Origin: Bacteroidaceae bacterium
GTDB taxonomy: Bacteria; Bacteroidota; Bacteroidia; Bacteroidales; Bacteroidaceae
DNA: 64,000 bases
Direction of reading: 5' to 3'
NCBI GenBank assembly: GCA_016286165.1
Contig: JAEESE010000008.1
Coordinates: 85,854 to 149,853, forward strand
The translations under genes were made by a program, and so were the position numbers. Position 1 is the stretch's first letter, and each line of letters starts with the position of its first letter. The notes beneath the pieces are model-generated. The model saw only the letters and a list, made by a program, of their open reading frames with translations. It ran no database searches and was not told the origin of the DNA. Below, one piece after another: positions 7,532 to 14,872 of the stretch.

Positions 7532-9076
7532 ATGAAACGCTCAACTATCACAATAATAAGCCTCGTAATCGGCCTCTCTTTCTTTGGTCTGCTTTTCTTG
7601 CAGGGTCGCATCATAAGTTCTATGGTGAAGATGCGCAAGGAGCAGTTTGATGAGACTGTGCTAAGGGCTCTCGATCAGACGAGCCGTGACATGGAACGCA
7701 ACGAGACTTTCAAATATTTGGAGGAAGTGGCAAGGCGTACGGGCTATGATGCTAGCGGCATGCAAGTTGACGCAACTCGCCCCCTCCCTGGCACATCACT
7801 CCTGTTGCCTGATAGCAACGCGCTGAGTCCCTTTGGGCTTACTAAAATGCCAGCAAAGAAAAGTGCTGCACCGACTTCAGCTCAACACGCACAGGCACTT
7901 CAGCTGCAGCCCACTGCTTCGCTGGATGTGGCGAACCAACGCTTCCAGGATTTCGTCAAGAACTCATACCTCTATCAGAAAGGCGTGTTGGAGGAAGTGA
8001 TATACACCATTCTGTACAATGCCAGCGACAAAGATTTCCGCGAACGTATAGATTTCAAGCTCCTTGACCGTAACCTACGCACAGAACTCGAATCGGCAGG
8101 CATTAATCTGCCATACCACTTCTCGGTCTACGATGCCGAAGGACAGGAGGTGTTTCGCTGTGCTGACTATACCGACGAGGGCGCCGACAACTCCTATACT
8201 CAGACCCTCTTCCGCAACGATCCATCGCAAAAGATGGGAGTGCTGCGCGTACACTTCCCAGACATGAGAAGCTACATCATGGGCGTGGCCAGCAAGATGC
8301 TACCGGTACTGGTGTTTACCATACTTCTTTTCCTGACCTTCACATTCACAGTGTGGCTCATCGTGCGCCAGAAACGTGAGACAGAGATGAAGAACGACTT
8401 CATCAACAACATGACTCATGAGTTCAAAACTCCTATCTCAAGTATCTCTCTTGCAGCACAGATGCTGGGTGACAAGAGTATAAAGAAGAGCGATGCCATG
8501 CTCGACAACCTCTCAGGAGTAATCGTAAGCGAAACACGCAGGCTGCGTTATCAAGTGGAGAAGGTGCTTCAGATGTCGCTCTATGAGCGAGGTAATATAC
8601 GTTTCAACGAGAAGGAAATAGATGCCAACGTGGTTATCGACGACGTTGTGAAGACCTTCCAACTGAAGGTAAAACAGAGTGGAGGAACGCTCACCGCTGC
8701 CCTCGATGCCGAGGATGGAGCTATCTTCGTAGATGAGATGCATTTCACTAACGTCATCTTCAACCTCATGGATAATGCGGTCAAGTACCGCCGGGATGAT
8801 GTACCGTTAGAGCTCAAGGTTAGTACTCGCAATCAAGCCGAACGCCTCATCATTACTGTAGAGGATAATGGCATAGGTATGCGCAGCGAGGATCTCAAAC
8901 GTATTTTCGAACGTTTCTATAGGGTCCACACTGGTAATAAGCACAATGTCAAAGGTTTCGGACTCGGTCTCGCATACGTCAAAAGCATGGTGGACCTGAT
9001 GCACGGCAATATAAAGGCTGAGAGTGCGCCACAAAAAGGCACAAGATTCGTAATCACACTGCCGCTAATAGACTAA
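7532..9076 (+). CDS. rprX: Sensor histidine kinase RprX
   Basis: Membrane sensor kinase, 514 residues. Span 1 is at about 6-25, a periplasmic sensing region at about 30-255, and span 2 at about 257-279. A HisKA domain follows with the phospho-acceptor His296 in NNMTHEFKTPISSI. The HATPase domain has an N box (NLMDNAVKYR), G1 (VEDNGIGM) and G2 (GFGLGLAYVK). Length, architecture and the following response regulator match Bacteroides RprX. In that genus the pair was found through effects on gene expression in E. coli; in Porphyromonas RprY has been linked to oxidative-stress and sodium-related genes. The signal sensed here is unknown. No HAMP domain is obvious. Confidence 0.9.
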   Translation: MKRSTITIISLVIGLSFFGLLFLQGRIISSMVKMRKEQFDETVLRALDQTSRDMERNETFKYLEEVARRTGYDASGMQVDATRPLPGTSLLLPDSNALSPFGLTKMPAKKSAAPTSAQHAQALQLQPTASLDVANQRFQDFVKNSYLYQKGVLEEVIYTILYNASDKDFRERIDFKLLDRNLRTELESAGINLPYHFSVYDAEGQEVFRCADYTDEGADNSYTQTLFRNDPSQKMGVLRVHFPDMRSYIMGVASKMLPVLVFTILLFLTFTFTVWLIVRQKRETEMKNDFINNMTHEFKTPISSISLAAQMLGDKSIKKSDAMLDNLSGVIVSETRRLRYQVEKVLQMSLYERGNIRFNEKEIDANVVIDDVVKTFQLKVKQSGGTLTAALDAEDGAIFVDEMHFTNVIFNLMDNAVKYRRDDVPLELKVSTRNQAERLIITVEDNGIGMRSEDLKRIFERFYRVHTGNKHNVKGFGLGLAYVKSMVDLMHGNIKAESAPQKGTRFVITLPLID

Positions 9077-9079
9077 GGA

Positions 9080-9209
9080 CATCCCCTTCGCTCCCAAGGA
9101 GGGAGGATTCAAGAGGGGAATTTAAGATAAGAATAGATAATTAGTAATTAACCAGACTCCAATGCCCCAATAGTAATGAGTCCTCCCTCCGGGGAGTTAG
9201 TGGGGGCTC
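9080..9209. repeat. REP-like inverted doublet between rprX and rprY
   Basis: Left copy 9080-9110 has the core CTCCCAAGGAGGGAGGATTC. Right copy 9178-9209 is the inverse, with the core CTCCCCGGAGGGAGGACTC when read on the minus strand. Each has a C-rich head facing outward (ATCCCCTTCG on the left, GAGCCCCCACTAA on the right strand). About 67 bases of AT-rich DNA separate them. It fills nearly the whole 139-base gap and may form a hairpin in the rprX-rprY transcript. Confidence 0.7.
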
Positions 9210-9215
9210 ACAACT

Positions 9216-9926
9216 ATGACACAAGAAGAAACAAAATTGAGAATCCTACTTTGCGAGGATGACGAGAGCCTCGGCATGCTCCTGCGCGAATACCTTCAGG
9301 CCAAGGGCTACGACGCAGACCTGTGCCCCGACGGCGAGGTTGGCTACAAGTCATTCCTTAAGGAAGAGTACGACATGTGCGTTCTCGACGTTATGATGCC
9401 CAAGATGGACGGCTTCCAGCTGGCTCAGGAGATTCGTCAGATTAATCAGGAGATACCTATTATCTTCCTCACGGCTAAGAACCTTAAGGAGGATATCTTT
9501 GAAGGCTTCAAGATTGGAGCTGATGACTACATTACTAAGCCTTTCTCCATGGAAGAGTTGGTATACCGTATGGAGGCAATCTTGCGTCGCGTGCATGGCA
9601 AGCAGCAGAAAAACGTTGCCGTGTATCATATCGGGCGATTCATCTTCGACACACGACGTCAGATTCTTACCATCGATGACAAGCAGACCAAGCTCACGAC
9701 AAAGGAAAGCGAACTGCTCATCCTACTATGCGCACATGCCAATGATGTGCTGCAACGCGAACTTGCGTTGAAGACCATCTGGATTGATGACAACTACTTC
9801 AATGCTCGTTCCATGGATGTATATATCACTAAGTTGCGTAAGCATCTTAAGGATGATCCCGACATCGAGATCAACAACGTCCACGGAAAGGGTTATCGCC
9901 TCATTGCTCACATGGAAGAGGAGTAA
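9216..9926 (+). CDS. rprY: Response regulator RprY (OmpR/PhoB type)
   Basis: DNA-binding response regulator, 236 residues, the same length as Bacteroides RprY and very close to it in sequence as I recall it. The receiver domain (about 8-120) has the acidic pair Asp15/Asp16, phospho-acceptor Asp58 in CVLDVMMPKMDGF, the switch motif FLTAK and the conserved Lys in DDYITKPFS. The C-terminal winged helix (about 138-232) contains LTTKESELL and the recognition region NYFNARSMDVYITKLRKHL. It is separated from rprX by a REP-like doublet rather than the usual tight spacing, which could lower or uncouple its expression. Confidence 0.93.
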   Translation: MTQEETKLRILLCEDDESLGMLLREYLQAKGYDADLCPDGEVGYKSFLKEEYDMCVLDVMMPKMDGFQLAQEIRQINQEIPIIFLTAKNLKEDIFEGFKIGADDYITKPFSMEELVYRMEAILRRVHGKQQKNVAVYHIGRFIFDTRRQILTIDDKQTKLTTKESELLILLCAHANDVLQRELALKTIWIDDNYFNARSMDVYITKLRKHLKDDPDIEINNVHGKGYRLIAHMEEE

Positions 9927-9947
9927 ACGTTAACGTTTGTGTGAAAA

Positions 9948-9979
9948 CAAAAAGGGGCCGCGCGCGCGGCCCCTTTTGT
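9948..9979. terminator. Bidirectional terminator between rprY and the small membrane gene
   Basis: A perfect 20-base GC palindrome at 9954-9973 flanked by A-run and T-run, so it gives a U-tract in both directions. It serves the convergent rprY (plus) and 58-residue membrane gene (minus). Confidence 0.88.
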
Positions 9980-9987
9980 CTTGTTCC

Positions 9988-10164
9988 TTATTCGTCGTAT
10001 TTGGGTTTCTTGTAATTGACGTAGATGTGCAGGCCAATCCCGACAATGATCAACAATATAGCCAGGAACTGGAACCAGTTGAAGTCTACGAGGTCCGTGA
10101 AATAGCTCACGATAAGAAGTAAAGCGCCTACGATGGCAAGGATAATTCCAGAATAGAGTTTCAT
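9988..10164 (-). CDS. Small conserved two-span membrane protein, 58 residues
   Basis: From the ATG at 10164 I read MKLYSGIILAIVGALLLIVS, then a short polar loop (YFTDLVDFNW), a second hydrophobic span (FQFLAILLIIVGIGLHIYV) and a basic/acidic tail NYKKPKYDE before TAA at 9990-9988. Two spans, a normal start and a dedicated terminator make it a real gene despite its length. Similar short proteins with the MK-YxGIILxIVGALLL pattern occur in Bacteroidales; the function is unknown. It faces rprY and shares its terminator. Confidence 0.75.
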   Translation of the reverse strand: MKLYSGIILAIVGALLLIVSYFTDLVDFNWFQFLAILLIIVGIGLHIYVNYKKPKYDE

Positions 10165-10372
10165 AATTATACGGTTATTTATTATTGATTACTTCATGAA
10201 CAGTGGTCAAAACTCATGCTTTTTATCTGCACAATTACCTTTGACAGCACAAAATAAGATAAAAAAGATGAAACATAGAAATTTTCAGGCAAAAAAGTTG
10301 TGCCTAATGCTCATTTTTATCTGAACGCACCTTCATACATAAAATATTTTAAAGAAATTTACCCACAAACGC

Positions 10373-10402
10373 TTGCCGTATCAGAAAAAAGCAGTACCTT
10401 TG
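10373..10402 (+). promoter_or_regulatory. Promoter for the rpsF-rpsR-rplI operon
   Basis: TTG (10373-10375), 19 bases, TACCTTTG (10395-10402), 46 bases before the rpsF ATG. A second isolated TACCTTTG at 10236-10243 has no matching -33 element. Confidence 0.7.
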
Positions 10403-10448
10403 CCGAGCATTTTCGCAAAAACAACCATTATTAACCCATTAACACATT

Positions 10449-10790
10449 ATGAATCAGTACGAAACCGTTTTCATCTTAACTCCCGTTTTGTCTGACGATC
10501 AGACAAAGGAAGCGGTCGAAAAGTTCAAGAAGATTCTCACCGATGGAGGTGCAGAACTTATGAACGAAGAGTTGTGGGGTCTGAAGAAGCTCGCTTACCC
10601 CATCGAGAAAAAGTCCACGGGCTACTACGTAATGATTGAGTTCAAGGCTGAGCCTACACTCATCAGCAAGCTCGAAGTCAACTATCGTCGCGACGAGCGC
10701 GTGCTCCGCTATCTCACTGTCAAGAACGATAAGTTCGCAGCTGAATACGCCGAGAAGAGAAGAAACAAATTATCTAAAAAGGAGGACTAA
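10449..10790 (+). CDS. rpsF: 30S ribosomal protein S6
   Basis: Primary component of the 30S platform, binding with S18. The 113-residue protein starts [18 protein letters not shown] and has the S6 pattern ([24 protein letters not shown] written in two pieces: [12 protein letters not shown] and [11 protein letters not shown]), followed by [18 protein letters not shown]. Normal length. First gene of the conserved S6-S18-L9 operon. The final codons carry the ribosome binding site of rpsR. Confidence 0.97.
   Translation: MNQYETVFILTPVLSDDQTKEAVEKFKKILTDGGAELMNEELWGLKKLAYPIEKKSTGYYVMIEFKAEPTLISKLEVNYRRDERVLRYLTVKNDKFAAEYAEKRRNKLSKKED
10776..10785 (+). promoter_or_regulatory. Strong Shine-Dalgarno site for rpsR inside the end of rpsF
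   Basis: AAAAAGGAGG ends 8 bases before the rpsR ATG. Most starts in this window have only A-rich leaders, as expected in Bacteroidota, so a near-perfect anti-16S match is unusual. It supports the ATG at 10794 and coupled translation of S6 and S18. Confidence 0.6.
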
Positions 10791-10793
10791 GCA

Positions 10794-11057
10794 ATGGCAC
10801 AGACAGAAATTCGTTATTTGACACCGCCCACCGTTGACGTCAAGAAGAAAAAGTATTGCCGTTTCAAGAAGCTCGGCATTAAGTATATCGACTACAAGGA
10901 CCCCGAGTTCCTCAAGAAGTTCCTGAATGAGCAGGGCAAAATCCTGCCCCGCCGCATCACTGGCACTTCTCTTAAGTTCCAGCGCCGAGTAGCTCAGGCC
11001 GTAAAGCGTGCACGTCACCTGGCTCTGCTGCCCTTCGTAACCGACATGATGAAATAA
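10794..11057 (+). CDS. rpsR: 30S ribosomal protein S18
   Basis: Binds S6 on the 30S platform. 87 residues, with the S18 core [20 protein letters not shown], the conserved [18 protein letters not shown] and the basic helix [17 protein letters not shown]. Only 3 bases separate it from the rpsF stop codon. Confidence 0.97.
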   Translation: MAQTEIRYLTPPTVDVKKKKYCRFKKLGIKYIDYKDPEFLKKFLNEQGKILPRRITGTSLKFQRRVAQAVKRARHLALLPFVTDMMK

Positions 11058-11078
11058 TCTAAAAGAGGAATAAGCACT

Positions 11079-11654
11079 ATGGAAATAATTCTGAAAGAAG
11101 ACGTGATCGGCTTGGGTTACAAGCACGACATCGTAAACGTGAAGCCCGGCTACGGCCGCAACTATCTTATTCCCCAGGGCAAGGGCATCATTGCTTCAGA
11201 CAGCGCTAAGAAGATGCTCGCCGAAGAGCTCAAGCAAAAGGCCAAGAAGCTCGAGAAGATTAAGGCAGACGCTGAGAATGCAGCTGCTAAGTTCGAGGGT
11301 GTTGCTCTTACAATCCCTGCTAAGGTTAGTAACAATGGTACCATCTACGGTAGCGTTAACAGCCTTATGGTTGCTAACGAGCTTGCCAAGCTCGGTCTCG
11401 AAGTTGACCGTAAGCTCATTACAGTCAAGGATATCAAGACCGTAGGCGAGCACACAGCACTCATCCGCCTTCACAAGGAAGTGTCCGTTACAATCCCTGT
11501 AACCGTTGTTCCGGAGGAAGCTCCCGTGGAAGAGGCTCCCGCAGCTGAGGCTGAAGCAGCTCCTGCAGGGGCTCCCGTTGATGCCGAACTCGCAGAGGAA
11601 TTGGCCGATGAGCAGGAAGTGCTCGAGGAAATGAATGCTGCTCCTGCAGAGTAA
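11079..11654 (+). CDS. rplI: 50S ribosomal protein L9 with acidic C-terminal extension
   Basis: L9 binds 23S rRNA near the L1 stalk and helps maintain reading frame. Residues 1-148 are standard: N-terminal domain MEIILKEDVIGLGYKHDIVNV, GYGRNYLIPQGKG, the long connecting helix and a C-terminal domain ending VTIPVTVVPEE. About 43 further residues are almost only Ala, Glu, Pro, Asp and Val (EEAPVEEAPAAEAEAAPAGA and onward), giving 191 in total against the usual ~150. Such acidic tails occur in Bacteroidales L9 proteins but this one is long. A terminator follows. Confidence 0.95.
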   Translation: MEIILKEDVIGLGYKHDIVNVKPGYGRNYLIPQGKGIIASDSAKKMLAEELKQKAKKLEKIKADAENAAAKFEGVALTIPAKVSNNGTIYGSVNSLMVANELAKLGLEVDRKLITVKDIKTVGEHTALIRLHKEVSVTIPVTVVPEEAPVEEAPAAEAEAAPAGAPVDAELAEELADEQEVLEEMNAAPAE

Positions 11655-11704
11655 GCAATGTCAGGGTGACGTTCTAAGACGTTGCCATCTGAGACAATAA
11701 CTTA

Positions 11705-11744
11705 TTAAGCCCCGTTGCTATTTGGCAGCGGGGCTTAATTTATT
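11705..11744 (+). terminator. Terminator of the rpsF-rpsR-rplI operon
   Basis: Arms 11705-11718 and 11725-11738 form a 14-bp stem with one G-T wobble, followed by TTTATT. The remaining ~90 bases up to the next terminator hold nothing I recognise. Confidence 0.75.
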
Positions 11745-11842
11745 GATTGGGGCATTTCTTTTTTTATTATTGCATACTGGTCCGGCTTGGCTCTTCCGGA
11801 CATCTCTCTCTTACTGAGGCTTTCGCTTGATGACAAAAAGAA

Positions 11843-11869
11843 AGGAGCTGCACATCCCGTGCAACTCCT
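11843..11869 (-). terminator. Terminator of the small lipoprotein gene
   Basis: An 11-bp stem with one wobble (arms 11843-11853 and 11859-11869), 5-base loop, then TTCTTTTT in the minus direction. Confidence 0.8.
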
Positions 11870-11920
11870 ATTTGTGTTTCCTGTGATTAATGTTCGCAGG
11901 TAACAGAAACTGGTGTGTGA

Positions 11921-12130
11921 TTACTCAGCAACAACAGCTTCAGCGGTCTCTACGACCTCAGCAGCAGCGCTGTCAACAGCCTCGAGGGCACTGTCAACAA
12001 CTTCTTCTACTACGCTGTCACAAGTCTCAGCGAGAGAGTCAACAGCTTCAGCAGTAGCAGTAGCCTGACCGCCGCAAGATGCGAAAGAGATAGCCATAGC
12101 GGCTACGAACATAAATGCAACCTTTTTCAT
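11921..12130 (-). CDS. Tiny Ala/Glu/Val-rich lipoprotein
   Basis: 69 residues. The signal peptide ends in a lipobox, MKKVAFMFVAAMAISFASCGG, given here as MKKVAFMFVAAMAI plus SFASC-GG, so the mature protein starts at Cys19 and has about 50 residues. That remainder is low-complexity, built from repeats of the form (A/V)VDS followed by Ala/Glu/Val, with one further Cys in AETCDSVVEE. It is predicted to be acidic and helical or coiled. It has its own -7 box and terminator, so is a monocistronic and probably well-expressed gene. Abundant tiny lipoproteins of this kind occur in Bacteroidales; the function is unknown. Confidence 0.8.
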   Translation of the reverse strand: MKKVAFMFVAAMAISFASCGGQATATAEAVDSLAETCDSVVEEVVDSALEAVDSAAAEVVETAEAVVAE

Positions 12131-12184
12131 TTTCTTTTTTGCTTTTTAATTCTGTAAAACAATCTAGTGCTTTTTAAAACGCTG

Positions 12185-12192
12185 CAAAGGTA
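12185..12192 (-). promoter_or_regulatory. Candidate -7 box for the small lipoprotein gene
   Basis: TACCTTTG on the minus strand, 55 bases upstream of the ATG. No convincing -33 TTTG at 19-21 bases. Confidence 0.5.
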
Positions 12193-12343
12193 CGGACTTT
12201 TTGGATACGTTGTACTTTTTTTGCCAACTTTTTTTCATCTTTTTTTAAAATATTTTTGCCGTTTTGACTTAACTGCTTGTTAATCAGGGATATGTGGAAA
12301 TGTTAAATTTTCATGCTTTAACGGCTATCTAAACTAAAATGGC

Positions 12344-12351
12344 TAACTTTG
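12344..12351 (+). promoter_or_regulatory. Candidate -7 box for mtaB
   Basis: TAACTTTG, followed by GCAGCC, 23 bases before the mtaB ATG. The same TAnnTTTG-GC context is seen at other promoters in the window. Confidence 0.5.
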
Positions 12352-12374
12352 CAGCCGAAAACTGAATACTTGTG

Positions 12375-13745
12375 ATGAACAACGATTTCAACATACAAGG
12401 TCTGAAGGCCATATATTTCACTCTTGGCTGCAAGCTTAATTTTGCTGAGACATCCACGATCGAACGCCAGCTGGCTGATGTCGGTGTAGCGAGGGCCAAG
12501 CGTGGCGAAGTGGCTGACATTTGCATCGTCAACACTTGCAGCGTTACCGAAGTGGCTGACCACAAATGTCGACAGGCCATACATAAGTTAGTACGACAGA
12601 ACCCGGGCGCCTTTGTTGTTGTCATGGGATGCTATGCTCAACTAAAGACCGAAGAGGTGGCAGCTATTCCAGGTGTGAGCCTTGTGCTGTCGCAAGGTGA
12701 GAAGGGTAAGGTGCTGGAGATGATTAGAAGGTCTTTCCTCGATCACTCCCACGAAGGAGAAAATACATCCGGCTTGAATGTTAATGATAGTGCCTCGTCT
12801 CTTCAGTCCACGCCGGTAGGAATTGAACCGGCCGTCAATGGCCCCGTGCCTTTCGTCCCCTCCTGCTCTTGCGGCGACCGTACCCGTTATTTTCTCAAAG
12901 TTCAGGACGGCTGCAACTACTTCTGCACCTATTGCACTATTCCTTTTGCTCGTGGTAGGAGTCGCAATGGTAGTATTGCCTCCTTGGTGGATCAGGCCAG
13001 TCATGCTGCTGCAGAGGGTGGTAAGGAGATTGTTCTCACGGGCGTTAACATTGGCGACTTCGGCCGTACAACAGGAGAGACGTTCTTGGATTTGTTGCGA
13101 GCCCTTGATGAGGTTGAAGGCGTTCAACGCTATCGTATTTCCAGCATCGAGCCGAATCTGTTGACCGATGATGTGTTGCAGTTCTGTGCTTCGTCACGTG
13201 CATTCATGCCTCATTTTCATATCCCCCTACAGTCTGGGTCCGATGAAGTGTTGCGATTGATGCACCGCCGCTACGACACTTCTTTATTTTATAATAAGGT
13301 AACGCGCGTGCGCGAGTTGATGCCGGATGCGTTTATCGGAGTTGATGTCATCGTTGGCACGCGTGGTGAAACCGCTGAACTGTTTGCCGAGGCCGAACGC
13401 TTCATCGAGTCGTTGCCAATCTCTCAGCTTCACGTATTCAGTTATAGCGAGCGACCAGGCACGGCTGCTCTGCGGATTCCTCATGTAGTGCGTCCCGAGG
13501 AGAAACATGAACGTAGTCAGCGTCTGCTTGCTATTAGCGACATCAAGCTCCATGCTTTCTACGAGAGCTTCCTTGGAACGACAAGGCCCGTCTTGTTAGA
13601 ACATACGCGAACAAAGGGCGTTTATAATGGCTTTACAGACAATTATATAAAGGTAGAATATCGTGGACAGGGATGCGACAACACTATCCTTCCTCTACAT
13701 CTTACTAAATGGAATGCCGACAAGTCGGCGCTGATTGCAGAATGA
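12375..13745 (+). CDS. mtaB: tRNA t6A37 methylthiotransferase MtaB
   Basis: Radical-SAM enzyme converting t6A to ms2t6A at position 37 of ANN-decoding tRNAs. The N-terminal UPF0004 domain supplies the auxiliary cluster cysteines in LGCKLN, VNTCSV and VMGCYAQ. The radical-SAM CxxxCxxC motif is CNYFCTYCTIPFARGRSRNG, and the C-terminal TRAM-like domain recognises tRNA. About 45 residues between the first two domains (around 120-165, Ser/Pro/Gly-rich) look like a poorly conserved linker. I prefer ATG 12375 over the adjacent GTG at 12372. The stop overlaps the glycosyltransferase start (ATGA). MtaB is favoured over MiaB because of the LGCKLNFAET motif. Confidence 0.93.
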   Translation: MNNDFNIQGLKAIYFTLGCKLNFAETSTIERQLADVGVARAKRGEVADICIVNTCSVTEVADHKCRQAIHKLVRQNPGAFVVVMGCYAQLKTEEVAAIPGVSLVLSQGEKGKVLEMIRRSFLDHSHEGENTSGLNVNDSASSLQSTPVGIEPAVNGPVPFVPSCSCGDRTRYFLKVQDGCNYFCTYCTIPFARGRSRNGSIASLVDQASHAAAEGGKEIVLTGVNIGDFGRTTGETFLDLLRALDEVEGVQRYRISSIEPNLLTDDVLQFCASSRAFMPHFHIPLQSGSDEVLRLMHRRYDTSLFYNKVTRVRELMPDAFIGVDVIVGTRGETAELFAEAERFIESLPISQLHVFSYSERPGTAALRIPHVVRPEEKHERSQRLLAISDIKLHAFYESFLGTTRPVLLEHTRTKGVYNGFTDNYIKVEYRGQGCDNTILPLHLTKWNADKSALIAE

Positions 13746-14791
13746 GAACATCTATCGTCATACTAAACTGGAACGGTGCCCAGATGCTTCGCCGCTTCCT
13801 GCCGACAGTCCTGTCTAATACTCCAAAGGAGACCGCCGAAATCATAGTGGCCGACAATGGCTCCACTGACAATTCTCTTGAGGTTCTGGCTTCAGAGTTT
13901 CCAGAAGTACGAGTCATTGCTTTGGATAAGAACTATGGTTTTGCCGAGGGCTATAATCAAGCTTTACGTAGGGTGGGGGATAACTACGACTATTACCTGC
14001 TGCTTAATTCAGATGTAGAGACGCCCGAGGCTTGGATTCAGCCGCTCGTTCAATATATGGAGGATCACGCAGACGTCGCGGCTTGTCAGCCGAAACTACG
14101 TGCAGAGCACACGCCTACCCATTTTGAATACGCAGGTGGTGCAGGCGGTTACATCGATTATCTTGGCTATCCGTTTTGCCGTGGGCGTGTGTTCGGTGTA
14201 GTGGAGCCCGACCTCGGCCAGTACGATGATGTCGCAGATGTTTTCTGGGCAACGGGGGCAGCCCTTATGATTCGTTCCAAGGTATACTGGGAAGTCGGTG
14301 GTCTTGATGGGCGGTTCTTTGCCCACCAAGAGGAGATAGACCTTTGCTGGCGCCTCCGCGCCCGTGGTTATCGCATAGTATGCGTGCCCCAGTCGGTAGT
14401 ATATCACGTAGGTGGAGGCACTTTGCCCAAGGAGAATCCGCGCAAGACATTCCTCAACTTCCGCAACAACCTTTTACTGCTCTATAAAAACCTGCCAGAA
14501 CACAGCCTTCGCAAAACGATGTTTATCCGCTTTTGGCTCGATGCCCTGGCCTCTTTTGTATTCCTCGCTAAGGGCGAAGTGCGAAGCTTTCTTGCTGTAT
14601 GGCAGGCGCGTTGCGCTTTCCGAAAGATGAAAAATGACTTCGTAGCCGATCGTGCAGCCAATCTTGAAGCTGCAGTAGTCGACCGTATTTCCGGCCAACT
14701 ATCGTCCAGTCTGCTCTTTGAGTACTATCTGCGTCGTAAGAAGTTTTTCAGTGAATTAACGTTTAGTGACAACTTAAAAGACGAAAAATGA
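13742..14791 (+). CDS. Family 2 glycosyltransferase
   Basis: Transfers a sugar from a nucleotide donor; the GT-A fold is seen in SIVILNWNGAQMLRRFLP, IIVADNGSTDNSLE, the NKN-like LDKNYGFAEGYNQAL, and the DxD-equivalent LLLNSDVE. The downstream acceptor-site motif is FFAHQEEIDLCWRLRARGY. These make it most like WbbL-type rhamnosyltransferases, though donor and acceptor cannot be read from sequence. 349 residues from the ATG at 13742, which overlaps the mtaB stop by 4 bases. The C-terminal ~80 residues include a hydrophobic stretch (LDALASFVFLAKG) that may contact the inner membrane. The coupling to mtaB looks organisational rather than functional. Confidence 0.88.
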   Translation: MRTSIVILNWNGAQMLRRFLPTVLSNTPKETAEIIVADNGSTDNSLEVLASEFPEVRVIALDKNYGFAEGYNQALRRVGDNYDYYLLLNSDVETPEAWIQPLVQYMEDHADVAACQPKLRAEHTPTHFEYAGGAGGYIDYLGYPFCRGRVFGVVEPDLGQYDDVADVFWATGAALMIRSKVYWEVGGLDGRFFAHQEEIDLCWRLRARGYRIVCVPQSVVYHVGGGTLPKENPRKTFLNFRNNLLLLYKNLPEHSLRKTMFIRFWLDALASFVFLAKGEVRSFLAVWQARCAFRKMKNDFVADRAANLEAAVVDRISGQLSSSLLFEYYLRRKKFFSELTFSDNLKDEK

Positions 14792-14798
14792 CGTCTTG

Positions 14799-14830
14799 TT
14801 TGCCTAAACCGAGGAAAAAGACTAACTTTG
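14799..14830 (+). promoter_or_regulatory. Promoter for hisS
   Basis: TTTG (14799-14802), 20 bases, TAACTTTG (14823-14830), 42 bases before the hisS ATG. A full consensus match. Confidence 0.75.
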
Positions 14831-14872
14831 CACACGATTTTAAAAGCTAACATAAGAATAATATTATAAAAC

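Noticed and set aside
12805..12845. tRNA T-arm-like sequence (GGTTCAATTCC on the minus strand)
   Set aside because: Lies inside mtaB, is in frame with a continuous protein, and no acceptor, D or anticodon arm can be folded around it.
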